Assembly (NCBI GenBank): GCA_009841075.1
Contig: VXMP01000090.1
Span: 1 to 64,000, forward strand
Length of the DNA stretch: 64,000 bases
Reading direction: 5' to 3'
Source: Acidimicrobiia bacterium
Lineage (GTDB): Bacteria; Actinomycetota; Acidimicrobiia; Spongiisociales; Spongiisociaceae
In this document: positions 18,917 through 31,198 of the stretch, piece by piece
Numbering within the stretch: position 1 is the stretch's first letter
Layout of the letters: each line of letters starts with the position of its first letter
The notes under the pieces: model-generated
What the model was told of the DNA's origin: nothing
Seen by the model: only the letters and a program-made list of their open reading frames with translations
Database searches by the model: none
Program-made: the position numbers and the translations under genes

Positions 18917-19977
18917 TAAACGAAAGAGGCGGTTCGGATTACGTAGCCGTTGATCGGTGGGCGGTCCGGATCCACTTCCATCCCTTCCAGGCCGAAAGGA
19001 GCAAGCAGCCCGTCGGTTAACTCCCATCGGTTGGGGGAGGGGTCGGCGGACAGCAACCAGGTGGGTGGTACCAGGTCGGTGCGGGAAACCTGCGGACGGG
19101 AGGCGATCGCCAGGCTGTGGGAGCGTCCCACCGAGGTCTCTACCAGCCCCCCGATCTTGACCTCCAAACCCGATTCGACGAGCATCTCGATGGCAGAGAG
19201 GGTGGAGGCGATCCCCAGGATGGCAGGCTTGAGGCTCACCAGGTCGGCGGCCTGGGAGTCGATGATCCGCCCGACCGATTCGATGGTCGGGGCCGATTCG
19301 TCCAGGCAGATCGGGGTGGCTAGCCGTCTCCGCAGCTCGGCATGGTCGTCTATCGCCCCGGCCGGTAGCGGCTGCTCGATATAGGCCAGGCCCAGCTCGT
19401 CCAGGGCGGCCAGGGCGGGGTTTTCGATCCGGTAGCTTCCGTTGGCGTCCGCCGCTATCGACAGGGCAGGGTGTTTCCTTAGGGTCTCTTCCAGCCAATG
19501 TGTATCCCGACCGGGTTCGATTTTGATCTTCACCTGCCGGACCCCGGCGTAGACCATCCGATCTACCCGGGCGACCAGGCGGCTCGGGGTTTCCTGTAAT
19601 CCGATGGCGGCGCAGGCCGGTACCGCTTGACCCGATCCTCCTAGATGAGACCAAAGCGGAACCCCCTTCCGGCGGGCGGCCAGGTCGAAACCGGCCTGCT
19701 CCAGCGCTACCCGGGCGGTGGTGGGCAGGTCTTCCCTTCTAGTGGATAGCGCTTCCCATACCTCCTCTACGGTTTCGGTAGCCAAACCGGGATAAGGGGC
19801 CGCTTCCCCCCATCCGGTCAGGCCGTCCTCGGTCAACCCCACCAGGACGACCGTCCGTTCCGATAAGGTCGCATAGGAGTTGGAGAACCGGTTGTTGAAC
19901 GGGATGCGCAGCTCGACCAGACGCAAGGAACCGGACATATCCTGAAACCCTACCGGCCCAATGGGGATATTTTTCAT
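18913..19977 (-). CDS. menC: o-Succinylbenzoate synthase (enolase superfamily)
   Basis: GWGEAAPYPGLATETVEE...QVKIKIEPG...ADANGSY...LDESAPTIESV. Confidence 0.8.
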   Translation of the reverse strand: MKNIPIGPVGFQDMSGSLRLVELRIPFNNRFSNSYATLSERTVVLVGLTEDGLTGWGEAAPYPGLATETVEEVWEALSTRREDLPTTARVALEQAGFDLAARRKGVPLWSHLGGSGQAVPACAAIGLQETPSRLVARVDRMVYAGVRQVKIKIEPGRDTHWLEETLRKHPALSIAADANGSYRIENPALAALDELGLAYIEQPLPAGAIDDHAELRRRLATPICLDESAPTIESVGRIIDSQAADLVSLKPAILGIASTLSAIEMLVESGLEVKIGGLVETSVGRSHSLAIASRPQVSRTDLVPPTWLLSADPSPNRWELTDGLLAPFGLEGMEVDPDRPPINGYVIRTASFVY

Positions 19978-20047
19978 TACCCTCCTAAAATCGGGCCTGG
20001 ATGAAAGGGAGTTTTATGAGCGAGCCGGCCGGAGTGAGGAGTAGCTG

Positions 20048-21319
20048 ATGCCCGAGGGCATAACGATGGGAGAAAACGGGCTTAAAGTCCCCGACGAGCC
20101 CATTCTGCCTTTCATCGAAGGAGATGGGATTGGGCCGGATATATGGCGGGCTGCCCAGGCGGTGTTCGACGCAGCGGTCGAAATCGTCTACGGAGGGGGA
20201 CGCCGGATCGCCTGGCACGAGTTGTACGCCGGGGAGACCGCCTTCAAGAAGACCGGGGAATGGCTTCCTCAGGAGACCATCAAAGGGTTTGAAGAATATC
20301 TGGTGGGGATCAAAGGGCCTTTGACCACGCCGGTAGGGGGCGGTATCCGTTCGCTCAACGTCACCATCCGACAAACCCTTGATCTGTTCGCCTGTCTACG
20401 TCCGGTGCGCTGGTATCGAGGGATTCCCTCTCCGATCCGTACCCCCCACCTGGTCGATATGGTGATTTTCCGAGAAAATACCGAGGATGTCTACGCCGGA
20501 TTCGAGGTAGAGGAGGGGAGTGACGAGGCGGCCCGGTTGAGGGGCTTTCTCGGCCAGGAATACGGGTGGCACCTCCGGCCCGACTCGGGGATCGGAATCA
20601 AGCCCATCTCGGTGGAAGGTTCCAAGCGGCTGGTTCGATCCGCAATTCAATACGCGGTCACCTTCGGGAGGAGGTCGGTCACCATAGTCCACAAGGGCAA
20701 CATCATGAAGTTCACCGAAGGCGCCTTCCGTAACTGGGGATATGAGGTGGCTCGGGAGGAGTTTCCCCAGCAGACCGTCACCTGGGATGAATGCGGAGGT
20801 GAGCCGGGTGATCGGATTCTCATCCAGGACGTCATCGCCGACGCCATGTTGCAGCAGGTCTTGACCCGTCCCGCCAATTACGACGTGATCGCCACCACCA
20901 ACCTGAACGGGGATTATCTATCGGACGCCCTGGCCGCCCAGGTAGGGGGTATCGGCCTGGCCCCGGGGGGCAACATCAACTACGTGACCGGCCATGCCGT
21001 GTTCGAAGCCACCCACGGAACCGCCCCCAAGTACGCCGGCCTGGACAAGGTCAACCCCGGATCGGTGATCCTGTCGGGTGCCAACATGCTCCGCTACCTG
21101 GGGTGGAGGGGGGCGGCCGATCTGATCGAAGCCGCTTTGGAGGCGGTGATCGCCGACCGGATCGTTACCTACGACCTGGCCCGGTTGATGAGGTATTCGA
21201 CCGAGGTGAAAACCTCCGAGTTCGGAGAGGCCCTGGTGGAGAAGATGCCCATCATCGAGCGGTACGCAGCCATGAGCGGAACCCGTCGGGCACCGAGCCA
21301 TATCCGAGCCTATATGTAG
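20048..21319 (+). CDS. icd: Isocitrate dehydrogenase (NADP+)
   Basis: [14 protein letters not shown]...[11 protein letters not shown]...[25 protein letters not shown]. Confidence 0.94.
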   Translation: MPEGITMGENGLKVPDEPILPFIEGDGIGPDIWRAAQAVFDAAVEIVYGGGRRIAWHELYAGETAFKKTGEWLPQETIKGFEEYLVGIKGPLTTPVGGGIRSLNVTIRQTLDLFACLRPVRWYRGIPSPIRTPHLVDMVIFRENTEDVYAGFEVEEGSDEAARLRGFLGQEYGWHLRPDSGIGIKPISVEGSKRLVRSAIQYAVTFGRRSVTIVHKGNIMKFTEGAFRNWGYEVAREEFPQQTVTWDECGGEPGDRILIQDVIADAMLQQVLTRPANYDVIATTNLNGDYLSDALAAQVGGIGLAPGGNINYVTGHAVFEATHGTAPKYAGLDKVNPGSVILSGANMLRYLGWRGAADLIEAALEAVIADRIVTYDLARLMRYSTEVKTSEFGEALVEKMPIIERYAAMSGTRRAPSHIRAYM

Positions 21320-21331
21320 GGGGCTCTCTTG

Positions 21332-22300
21332 ATGAGTAGTCGTAAACCTAAGAAGGTCACCATCGTCGGGGCCGGCAAGTACGGGTCCACCACTGCCCAG
21401 CGCCTGGCCGCCCAAGACATCGTGGACGAGGTGGTGTTGACCGACATCGTGGAAGGTCTACCCCAGGGGTTGGCGCTGGATATGAACCAGTCCCGTCCGG
21501 TGGAGGGATACCGCACCCGGGTGGTCGGGACCAACGGCTACGCAGAGACCGCGGGCAGCGAAGTGGGCATTATCACCGCCGGGTTGGCCCGCAGGCCGGG
21601 CATGTCCAGGATGGATTTGCTGGCGGTGAACGCCCGGATCGTCCGGACGGTAACCCGGGAGCTGGTGGAGCGCTCTCCGGACATAACCCTGATCGTGGTC
21701 ACCAACCCGTTGGACCAAATGACGGTTCTGGCCGCCCAGGTGAGCGGGCTGCCCAAGACTCGGGTGATGGGCCAGGCCGGGATACTGGATTCGTCCCGGT
21801 TTGCCCATTTCATCGCCGAGCGTCTGGGCACCGACATTCTGGAGGTTAAGGCCATGACCTTGGGGAGTCACGGCGAAACCATGGTTCCCGCGCCCTCCCA
21901 ATGTTCGGTAGGCGGGGTTCCGCTGACCGATCTTCTCTCTGCCGAAGAGATCGACGATCTGGTGGAGCAAACCAGAAACGGAGGTGCCGAAATCGTGGCC
22001 TTCCTCAAGACGGGCAGCGCCTACTTCGCGCCCTCCTCGGCGGCGGCGATCATGGCCCGCTCGATCCTAAACGATGAGAGCATGGTGGTGCCGGTGTGCG
22101 CCTGGTTGTCCGGCGAATACGGGCTGTCGGACGTATATCTCGGGGTTCCCGCCCGTCTGGGAGCTTCCGGCGTCGAGAAGATAGTCGAGCTCGACCTGAC
22201 CGAATCGGAGCGAGCCGGCCTACACGCCGCCGCCGCCAAGGTGGTCGAAAAGGTCGAAGAAATGGAGCAAATCCTGGAGGGGGTGGAGTACCCGGCCTAA
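21332..22300 (+). CDS. mdh: Malate dehydrogenase
   Basis: KVTIVGAGKYGSTTAQRLA...VTNPLDQMT...TLGSHGETMVPAPS. Confidence 0.93.
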   Translation: MSSRKPKKVTIVGAGKYGSTTAQRLAAQDIVDEVVLTDIVEGLPQGLALDMNQSRPVEGYRTRVVGTNGYAETAGSEVGIITAGLARRPGMSRMDLLAVNARIVRTVTRELVERSPDITLIVVTNPLDQMTVLAAQVSGLPKTRVMGQAGILDSSRFAHFIAERLGTDILEVKAMTLGSHGETMVPAPSQCSVGGVPLTDLLSAEEIDDLVEQTRNGGAEIVAFLKTGSAYFAPSSAAAIMARSILNDESMVVPVCAWLSGEYGLSDVYLGVPARLGASGVEKIVELDLTESERAGLHAAAAKVVEKVEEMEQILEGVEYPA

Positions 22301-22683
22301 TACTCCACGTCTAGTTCGGCGAGGGATTTGGCCAATTCGCCCAGGGTTCGCTGGTGCTTCAGCAGCTTGGCCACGTTGCCGGAGATGGTCAGTCTCCCCT
22401 TAAAGAAGGCGGCCTGGATGTCCAGGGTTCCCTGGGAGAGGGCGGAGGCGGTTTCATAGTCGATGGTCAAGGTCAGATCAGGGTCGTCAACGGTCCCCAG
22501 CTGTAGGGTCGGCGCACCGGTGGAAAGACCGAAGTAATAGCGGGAAACCCGCCCTTCCGGTACGTCATCGATTTGGAACTGGACCAGCAAGGGAGAGTCG
22601 ATCGCCGCAGCCATATCAGGATGCTCTCGGAGGGTTAGGGTGACCTGTTCCGCCCATTCGGGGCTTAGAAACTTATAGGCCAT
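22297..22683 (-). CDS. SCP2 sterol-binding domain protein
   Basis: LTIDYETASALSQGTLDIQAAFFKGRLTISGNVAKLLKH. Confidence 0.8.
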   Translation of the reverse strand: MAYKFLSPEWAEQVTLTLREHPDMAAAIDSPLLVQFQIDDVPEGRVSRYYFGLSTGAPTLQLGTVDDPDLTLTIDYETASALSQGTLDIQAAFFKGRLTISGNVAKLLKHQRTLGELAKSLAELDVEY

Positions 22684-22722
22684 CTTCTCTCACCTCCAAA
22701 TCTGCCCGCCCAAAAGCACGGT

Positions 22723-23466
22723 TCAACGACTACGGATTTTAGAAAGGAGATACTCGCGGTTCATCAGGGCGATGTTGTCGAGCGATATCCCTTTGGGACA
22801 GGCGCTTTCGCATTCCCCATGATTGGTGCAGGACCCGAAGTACTCCTCCATGGTTTCCACCATCCGCTCTACCCGGCTCCGGCGCTCCGGCCCACCCTGA
22901 GGAAGCAGGTTGAGATGGGCTACCTTGGCGGCGGTAAAGAGCTGAGCCGCCCCGTTGGGACAGGCCGCTACGCAGGCACCGCATCCGATGCAGGCGGCCG
23001 CATCCATAGCCGCATCCGAGGTTTCCTTGGGGACGGGTATCAGGTTGGCCTCCGGTGCCGAGCCGGTGGGGGCGCTTATGTAGCCGCCGGCCGTGATAAT
23101 CCGGTCGAAGGGGCTGCGGTCCACCACCAGGTCTCTGATGATGGGGAAGTTGGTGGCTCGCCACGGCTCGATGACCAGGGTGTCGCCGTCGGAGAACTCT
23201 CTCATATGAAGCTGGCAGGTAGCGGTGTTGCGCTGCGGTCCGTGGGCTTGGCCGTTGATCATCACCCCGCACGAACCGCAGATGCCCTCTCGGCAGTCGT
23301 GGTCGAAGGCGATGGGTTCGAAACCCGAGGTGAGGAGCTTTTCGTTCAGGATGTCGAGCATCTCCAGAAAAGACATATCCGGCTGGACGTCGACGGCCCG
23401 GTAGGTCTCGAAGCGACCCTCCGCCTCGGGGCTTTCCTGTCGCCAAACCCGTAAGGTCAAATCCAT
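22723..23466 (-). CDS. sdhB: Succinate dehydrogenase iron-sulfur subunit
   Basis: [30 protein letters not shown] and [15 protein letters not shown] clusters. Confidence 0.94.
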   Translation of the reverse strand: MDLTLRVWRQESPEAEGRFETYRAVDVQPDMSFLEMLDILNEKLLTSGFEPIAFDHDCREGICGSCGVMINGQAHGPQRNTATCQLHMREFSDGDTLVIEPWRATNFPIIRDLVVDRSPFDRIITAGGYISAPTGSAPEANLIPVPKETSDAAMDAAACIGCGACVAACPNGAAQLFTAAKVAHLNLLPQGGPERRSRVERMVETMEEYFGSCTNHGECESACPKGISLDNIALMNREYLLSKIRSR

Positions 23467-23476
23467 CCTCGTCTCC

Positions 23477-25402
<1,926 letters not shown>

Positions 25403-25406
25403 CGTC

Positions 25407-26180
25407 TTAAGCCACGATCCCGAGGGCGATGGCGACGGGCACGGCCAGAAACCCACCGGTCACCACCACCGCAAACGTGTGGGCGAAGAGGGGACGGAAC
25501 TGATTGAACCGGGGATGGTTGAGGCCGAGACTCTGGAAAAGGCTCCACGCCCCGTGCCAGACATGGAAGGCCAGGGCCAGCTGGGCGGCCACATAAAGTA
25601 CCCAAACCGGCCAACGGCTCAGGCTGGAGACCAGGTTGTGATAGACGGAGCCCCGGACGAAATCGGGGTTGACGGCTTCTACCCCTATAGTCAGATCGGC
25701 CAGATGCCAGGCCAGGAACAGCAGGACGATGATTCCACTCCAACGCATGGTTCTGCTTGCGTAATCGGCGGCCAGATAGTTTCGAGGTGACTGGTATCGG
25801 GTTTGTCGAGCGGCCCGGTTGCTTCTGGTGAGGGAGTAGGCGGAGTGGATGTGGATGAGGAAGGCGACCGCCAAGGGGATTCTGATGAAGGCCCATAACA
25901 CCAGCGTGCGGGGGAAAAATTGTATGCCCAGCTCTCGTAGTTCCTCGCCGTACTCGTCGATACGGTACTCCCCACCGTGGGCGCCCTCGAAGACGTGGAG
26001 GTTCCCGATCATGTGGCCCAGGATGAACCCCAGCAGCACCACCCCGCTGATGGCCATGGCATACTTTTTGCCCGTATCGGTGCGATAAACCGACAGGATC
26101 GGTATTCGCATCAGCGGGTTGCGAGCCGGACCACGGTTTTTCAGCACACCCTTTACCTTAACCGGATTCCCTCTCCTCAA
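25407..26180 (-). CDS. sdhC: Succinate dehydrogenase cytochrome b membrane subunit (single-subunit type B)
   Basis: About 5 [13 protein letters not shown] and [21 protein letters not shown]; internal Met (MRIPILS) is an alternative start. Confidence 0.85.
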   Translation of the reverse strand: MRRGNPVKVKGVLKNRGPARNPLMRIPILSVYRTDTGKKYAMAISGVVLLGFILGHMIGNLHVFEGAHGGEYRIDEYGEELRELGIQFFPRTLVLWAFIRIPLAVAFLIHIHSAYSLTRSNRAARQTRYQSPRNYLAADYASRTMRWSGIIVLLFLAWHLADLTIGVEAVNPDFVRGSVYHNLVSSLSRWPVWVLYVAAQLALAFHVWHGAWSLFQSLGLNHPRFNQFRPLFAHTFAVVVTGGFLAVPVAIALGIVA

Positions 26181-26294
26181 TGAACGAACACATCAGGGTC
26201 TGGATGACTGGGGGTTTGGAGTTGATTTGATGCTTTGACTATCCTAGACTAAACTTACACCAATGTAATTGCGGCCTTGTAAGTAGGAGGCAGG

Positions 26295-26576
26295 TTGCAG
26301 CGCGAAATCATTGAGGCCTTGGCGGTGGAGCCGGTCGGTTGGCGGGAGTTCGCCAACTGCTTGGGGGCCAACGAGGATCTCTTCTTTCCCGATCGGGGCG
26401 CATCAACGCGGGCGGCCAAACAGATCTGTGCCGAATGTCAGGTGCGGGTGGATTGTCTTGAGTATGCGGTGACCCAGGGAGAGAAGTTCGGCATCTGGGG
26501 CGGCCTATCCGAGCGGGAGCGAAGGAAAATCCGAAAACGAAGAGCTATGGAGGCTCAGAAAAGAGCCGTTTCCTAG
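26295..26576 (+). CDS. whiB: WhiB-family transcriptional regulator
   Basis: Cys quartet and GIWGGLSERERRKIRKRR motif. Confidence 0.92.
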   Translation: MQREIIEALAVEPVGWREFANCLGANEDLFFPDRGASTRAAKQICAECQVRVDCLEYAVTQGEKFGIWGGLSERERRKIRKRRAMEAQKRAVS

Positions 26577-26621
26577 CCCTCCACCTTGTATCCTGGATGG
26601 TCAATGTACAGTAGGAGCCTC

Positions 26622-27980
26622 ATGACAACTTTTTTCACCGTATTTAAGAAGCGATTTAAGAAGCGCTTCGGGCTGTGGGTTCTGGTGGGTTTCCTGGTTG
26701 TTGCGGGTGCCTGTACCTCCGATAGCGAAGAGCCTCCGGCCGAAGAAGAGTCCACCACTTCCTCTACGGTTACGCCGGCTACGACTATAGACACCACCTC
26801 CACCGTCGGCACTACCTCCCCCACCACCACAACCACCCTCCCCGAACCTGTGGAAGAGTTCCCCGGACCTGAGGTTCTGGCCTACTTGGAAGACCTTCGC
26901 TCAATAGCGGTGGACATAGGCCAAATGGCTTTGGACATGCGGGCGGCCAACAACGACTGGGATAACCGTTCCGTAACCGACGTTTCCTATGGCGAAACCG
27001 AGGAGGCCTTGGTTGAAATCAGAAACCGGGCCCAGCTGCTGCGGGATTTGATCGGGTCCGTCCAGCCTCCGGAGGGTTACGGGCTTCCGATCGAGCACCA
27101 GACCGCTTGGGCTGCTTCCGGAGAGATGGCCGATGCCGCCACGGAAGCTCTGGCCGGGCTGAGGTCGCCGGACACCGGCGAGCGCCGCCGGGCGGGACTT
27201 AACGACTTCATAATCGCCTTTGAACGGTTCAACGGTGCCATCAACCGGATAGTGGACATCATCGGAGTGGGAGAGTTCACCGATCTTCCGGTTATCACGG
27301 TTGCTACTACGGAAGCCACCACCACCACGAGCACCACCCCGGCTGCCCAAACCACGACCACTACCACAGCAGCAGCCGAAACGACCACCACCAGCTCGAG
27401 CTCTACCACGACCACCACCACGGAGATAGAACCCACGGACTCCACGCTGATTCCAGGTCCGACCACCACTGCCGACCCGGCAGAGGTGGGGTTTACGTTG
27501 ATTGATAGTGGAGCGGATAATGACGGGGCTCGAATTTGGAAGATCGTCCAGGTGGATACCCTTACCACCAAGGCGCAGTTGTCCGGGCTGGCCGCCCGGC
27601 TTTCGGCCGAATATCGACTGTTAGACCAATACCAAGCCCTGACCATCTACTTTTCCCACTTTCCGGAAGGTACCTCCACCCTGGGTTGGTGGGTAGACGC
27701 CCCATATGGCGATTGGACGCGGGCGGGAGAGGTAGACAAAGGCGATTATTCCCTTCACCAGGTGGTGGATATGACCGTCGAAAAGGACTGGTCGCTCCTG
27801 CCGACACCACAGCAAATGAACCTGTTTCGGGCTTTGCGGAACTTTAGGGAAACCTACGCGGCGCAAAACAACGTCAGCCTCCCTCTGGCCGACCTCATCC
27901 CCACCGCCGCCACCGCCCTGGGTTATAGCGAAGCCGAGCTGCGGGGAGCCTTAGACGCCTGGACCGCCTGGACCGCCTAG
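26622..27980 (+). CDS. Secreted lipoprotein with Thr-rich linkers, function unknown
   Basis: Signal/lipobox FLVVAGACTSD; low-complexity TTT tracts near residues 30-70 and 230-270. Confidence 0.7.
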   Translation: MTTFFTVFKKRFKKRFGLWVLVGFLVVAGACTSDSEEPPAEEESTTSSTVTPATTIDTTSTVGTTSPTTTTTLPEPVEEFPGPEVLAYLEDLRSIAVDIGQMALDMRAANNDWDNRSVTDVSYGETEEALVEIRNRAQLLRDLIGSVQPPEGYGLPIEHQTAWAASGEMADAATEALAGLRSPDTGERRRAGLNDFIIAFERFNGAINRIVDIIGVGEFTDLPVITVATTEATTTTSTTPAAQTTTTTTAAAETTTTSSSSTTTTTTEIEPTDSTLIPGPTTTADPAEVGFTLIDSGADNDGARIWKIVQVDTLTTKAQLSGLAARLSAEYRLLDQYQALTIYFSHFPEGTSTLGWWVDAPYGDWTRAGEVDKGDYSLHQVVDMTVEKDWSLLPTPQQMNLFRALRNFRETYAAQNNVSLPLADLIPTAATALGYSEAELRGALDAWTAWTA

Positions 27981-28052
27981 GAATTATTGGCGGGTACGCA
28001 ACCGGCGGATCCTGTTAACATCAAGGGAACCTTTTAGGAAGGGAGAGACGAG

Positions 28053-28286
28053 TTGATTCCTAAGATCGCCGGTGGCGAGGTAATCGTAATCCTCATCGTG
28101 GTTCTTCTTCTGTTCGGTGCCAGGAAGCTTCCGGAGTTGGCTCGATCTTTGGGTAGCTCCGCCCGTGAGTTTCGCAAGGGAATCGAAGAAGGACGTTCGG
28201 AAGACGGGACTGGGGATGAGTCCGCTTCAGGCCAGACCATGTCGACCACCGAGCCCAACAACACCACTACCACCACCGAAACCTAG
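28053..28286 (+). CDS. tatA: Sec-independent translocase TatA
   Basis: GEVIVILIVVLLLFGARKLPELARSLGSSAREFRKGI; unusual Thr-rich tail TTEPNNTTTTTET. Confidence 0.88.
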   Translation: MIPKIAGGEVIVILIVVLLLFGARKLPELARSLGSSAREFRKGIEEGRSEDGTGDESASGQTMSTTEPNNTTTTTET

Positions 28287-28307
28287 CTGAACGAGACCGT
28301 CAGCCTC

Positions 28308-28763
28308 CTAGTTGGACAAGGCGGACAGATAGTCTTCGATGTGGCGGGCCTCGGCCAGCTCCTCCGATTTGATTATGTCTGTTACCGTCCCCTTGGCGTC
28401 AAGCACGAAGGTGGTGCGAACCGCCGCCCCTAAAGACGAGTTGAACACGCCGTACACCTTGGAAACCTCTCCGTGTGGCCAAAAGTCGCTGAGTACCGGA
28501 TACTCGATTTCCTCCTGTTCTGCCCAGGCCCCGTTGCTGAAACGGGTGTCGCAGGTGATGGCCACCACGTTGGCCCCCAGGTCGGTTAGCTTGCCCAGGT
28601 TTTCCTGTAGCTCGCACAGCTCGCCGGTGCATACCCCGGTGAAGGGGAAGGGGATGAAGACCAGCAGGGTCTTGTTTCCTCGCAGGCTTTCCAACGTCAC
28701 CTGATCGTTGTTGGAGTTCGGCAAGGAGAAGTCCGGTGCCGCCTGTCCGATTTCTATAGCCAT
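28308..28763 (-). CDS. Peroxiredoxin (AhpE/Prx-like)
   Basis: APDFSLPNSNNDQVTLESLRGNKTLLVFIPFPFTGVCTGELC. Confidence 0.9.
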   Translation of the reverse strand: MAIEIGQAAPDFSLPNSNNDQVTLESLRGNKTLLVFIPFPFTGVCTGELCELQENLGKLTDLGANVVAITCDTRFSNGAWAEQEEIEYPVLSDFWPHGEVSKVYGVFNSSLGAAVRTTFVLDAKGTVTDIIKSEELAEARHIEDYLSALSN

Positions 28764-28835
28764 TTTGCTTTACCTCTATCTAGATGGATACCGTCTGTTG
28801 GGCTACGGTATTCTATTCACCCCGAGTAGGTATAC

Positions 28836-29939
28836 CTATTCGGTGAAGGAATCGTCCAGTAGAACCCGGGCCGCCCATCCGGTGACGTCCTCGATCTCCT
28901 GAACGGTGGGTAGGTTCTTGCTGCTCAGCCAGACTTTCCCGACCGCTTCCGACCCCCATCGCTCCCGAACCTCATAGTAGAAATCGGTGCCTCCGCCGGT
29001 GGCGGCAGTGGTCTTCGGAAAAGCCCCGGCGCTCTCCAACTCCTCGTATCGGGCGGACAGATGTTCGATCCAGGCCGAGGTTATCTCTTCTCGGTCGGGG
29101 AGATAGCCCTCGCTTGCCTCTCCTACCAGATAGGTTACGTATCCCTCCAACATGCTCATGGCGGCTTGCAGCTTTTCGTGCCGATCTTCGTCGATCTCGC
29201 CCGAAAAAAGAGTTGGCCCGAAATCGAAATTGCCTACTGGTAGTTGAGGGTCGGTGAGGGCGTCCTGCCACTCGGGAAGCAGGTTGAGGTCAAACTCGAG
29301 GTCCGGGGTCAGGTCACCGAGCAGGTCGATAAGGTAGGGGCGCACCCAGGGCAAACCCAGCAGGGCTTCGTGTGCCACTTCGTGCAAAGCCACCCACATT
29401 CTTACCTGGAGCGGGTCGAGGTCGTATTCGGAGGCGAAACGTTCGATAGCCGGGATGTGAAAGGTGAAGCCCAGCGGCCGGGCGGTGGGGAGACCGGTAT
29501 CAAAGGATCCGAAGGCGCAGGAGAGGCTACCGGCCAGAAGACCGGCGTGGAGCCCGGCCATTATCGCCCCCAAAGGTTGGAGCAGGGAATCGAGCGGGCC
29601 CTCGCCTCCGCCCTTAAGGTCTGCCAAGGATTCAACCATATAACCGAAGGAGCGCAGATGCAGCCGGGCCCAGCCCTTCCGGTCGACCAGAACCGGTTGC
29701 AGAGTGTGGTCGACTCTTAAATCGGTGGCGTCGGTAAACCTCATCCGGGCTGTCTGGGCAATCTCCAGATATTCGTCGGCCAACCAGGGATCGATGGCTT
29801 CGGACGGCCCGGACAGGTGGTCGGCCAGCTGATCGGCCAATGCCCAGTTGATCCGCCCCGGTTCTTGTAGGAGCTCCATGAGTTCCTCTAGGAGGTTGCG
29901 TTCGGCCACCTTTGAGACCTCCGGATGTGGTTTGTCCAA
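28836..29939 (-). CDS. Zincin-like metalloprotease family protein (DUF2342-type)
   Basis: RMWVALHEVAHEALLGLPWVRPYL; actinobacterial family recognised from translation. Confidence 0.75.
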   Translation of the reverse strand: MDKPHPEVSKVAERNLLEELMELLQEPGRINWALADQLADHLSGPSEAIDPWLADEYLEIAQTARMRFTDATDLRVDHTLQPVLVDRKGWARLHLRSFGYMVESLADLKGGGEGPLDSLLQPLGAIMAGLHAGLLAGSLSCAFGSFDTGLPTARPLGFTFHIPAIERFASEYDLDPLQVRMWVALHEVAHEALLGLPWVRPYLIDLLGDLTPDLEFDLNLLPEWQDALTDPQLPVGNFDFGPTLFSGEIDEDRHEKLQAAMSMLEGYVTYLVGEASEGYLPDREEITSAWIEHLSARYEELESAGAFPKTTAATGGGTDFYYEVRERWGSEAVGKVWLSSKNLPTVQEIEDVTGWAARVLLDDSFTE

Positions 29940-29983
29940 GTTTCGACAATTCTAATGGCCGGTAGGTGCGTAAACTCCCTCGC

Positions 29984-30430
29984 ATGTCCTCACCTCTTGA
30001 GAATGGCACGACCGGACGAAGGGTTCGGGTTTCACCTCGACCGATCGACCCGGGGGCCCTGATAACCGAGGTAACCGGTGCCGAGAGCGGGGCAATCGCT
30101 CTTTTCCTGGGAACGGTTCGGGACCATTCGCCGGATCGGGAGGGAATCACCCATCTGGAGTACGAGGCCTACCAAACCCAGGTGGAGGCCAAGATAGAAG
30201 AGGTAGTCAAGGAAGCCGATTCCCGTTGGCAGATCAACCGGATGGTGGTGGAACATCGGGTGGGTCGGGTGGATCTAACCGAGATCTCGGTAGCGGTGGC
30301 CGTGGCCTGCGGTCACAGAGAGGAGGCCTTTGCCGCCGCCCGCTATCTGATCGACGAGCTCAAGGCCCGGGCCCCCATCTGGAAAAAGGAGGTCTGGCCG
30401 GAAGGTGAAGCCTGGTCACCGGGTGCTTGA
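29984..30430 (+). CDS. moaE: Molybdopterin synthase catalytic subunit
   Basis: GAIALFLGTVRDHS...HLEYEAYQTQVEAKI...HRVGRVDLTEISVAVAVACGHREEAFAAARYLIDELKARAPIWKKE. Confidence 0.92.
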   Translation: MSSPLENGTTGRRVRVSPRPIDPGALITEVTGAESGAIALFLGTVRDHSPDREGITHLEYEAYQTQVEAKIEEVVKEADSRWQINRMVVEHRVGRVDLTEISVAVAVACGHREEAFAAARYLIDELKARAPIWKKEVWPEGEAWSPGA

Positions 30431-30456
30431 AGCCGGGTTCTTCAACTACTTTTTTT
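30427..30456 (+). terminator. Intrinsic terminator after moaE
   Basis: TTGAAG-CCGGGTT-CTTCAA followed by CTACTTTTTTT. Confidence 0.6.
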
Positions 30457-30463
30457 GAACCGG

Positions 30464-31063
30464 TCAGTTGTCGGGGTGGGATGGTTTCGACAGGTTCCAG
30501 ACGGTGGGGGTGAGACCGGCGGCCAGGAAGATCTTTATGGCGTCGCCGATCAGAAACGGTTCCATGCCCTTGTCGAAAGCGGTTAGAAAGTCCCAGGAGA
30601 AGTAGCTCATCAGCCAGGCAACGCCGAGGGTGTAGATGATCAGGTTACCGAACAGAAAGGTGAACACCGAGGTACCGAAGCGGCGGTCGTAGCGTCTTTC
30701 GGCCAGGTAACCCGTGACATAGGCCGCCACTATGAATCCGGCCAGATAGCCGGCGGTCGATCCGGTCAAGGTTTCCCAGCCTCCGGTTCCTCCGGCATAG
30801 AAGGGGAGTCCCACCCCACCCAGGGCCACATAAAGGAGCTGGCTTGCGGCCCCGGCCCGGGATCCGAGCACCGCCCCGGTCAGCAACACCGCGAAGGTCT
30901 GGCCGGTGATGGGAACGGGGGTAAAACCCAGAGGGATGGAAATCTGGGCGCAGGCCGCGGTCAGAAGGGCGAAACCAAGCACCCGAACCGCGGTTGCGAT
31001 CCGGGCGTCTAGCTTTCCGAGCGGCAGGATACGGGTGGATAGAACCTCAGGCTGGTAGGTCAT
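30464..31063 (-). CDS. bioY: BioY-type biotin transporter substrate-binding component
   Basis: QISIPLGFTPVPITGQTFAVLLTGAVLGSRAGAASQLLYVALGGVGLPFYAGG. Confidence 0.92.
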   Translation of the reverse strand: MTYQPEVLSTRILPLGKLDARIATAVRVLGFALLTAACAQISIPLGFTPVPITGQTFAVLLTGAVLGSRAGAASQLLYVALGGVGLPFYAGGTGGWETLTGSTAGYLAGFIVAAYVTGYLAERRYDRRFGTSVFTFLFGNLIIYTLGVAWLMSYFSWDFLTAFDKGMEPFLIGDAIKIFLAAGLTPTVWNLSKPSHPDN

Positions 31064-31198
31064 ATGGCAATTCTCTTCCTTTATTCGGCGGGGTCATCTA
31101 CTTTAGGTTTACTTTTCTTTGACTCGGTGGGTTTGGATCGCGTTTCAGCCTCAAAATTGATGCGGGAAGGTTGTCCTCCCCGGTGATTATTCTCGGGG

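Noticed and set aside
19060-19085. T-box-like GGGTGGTACC string
   Set aside because: Lies inside the menC coding sequence with no specifier stem or adjacent synthetase gene on that strand.
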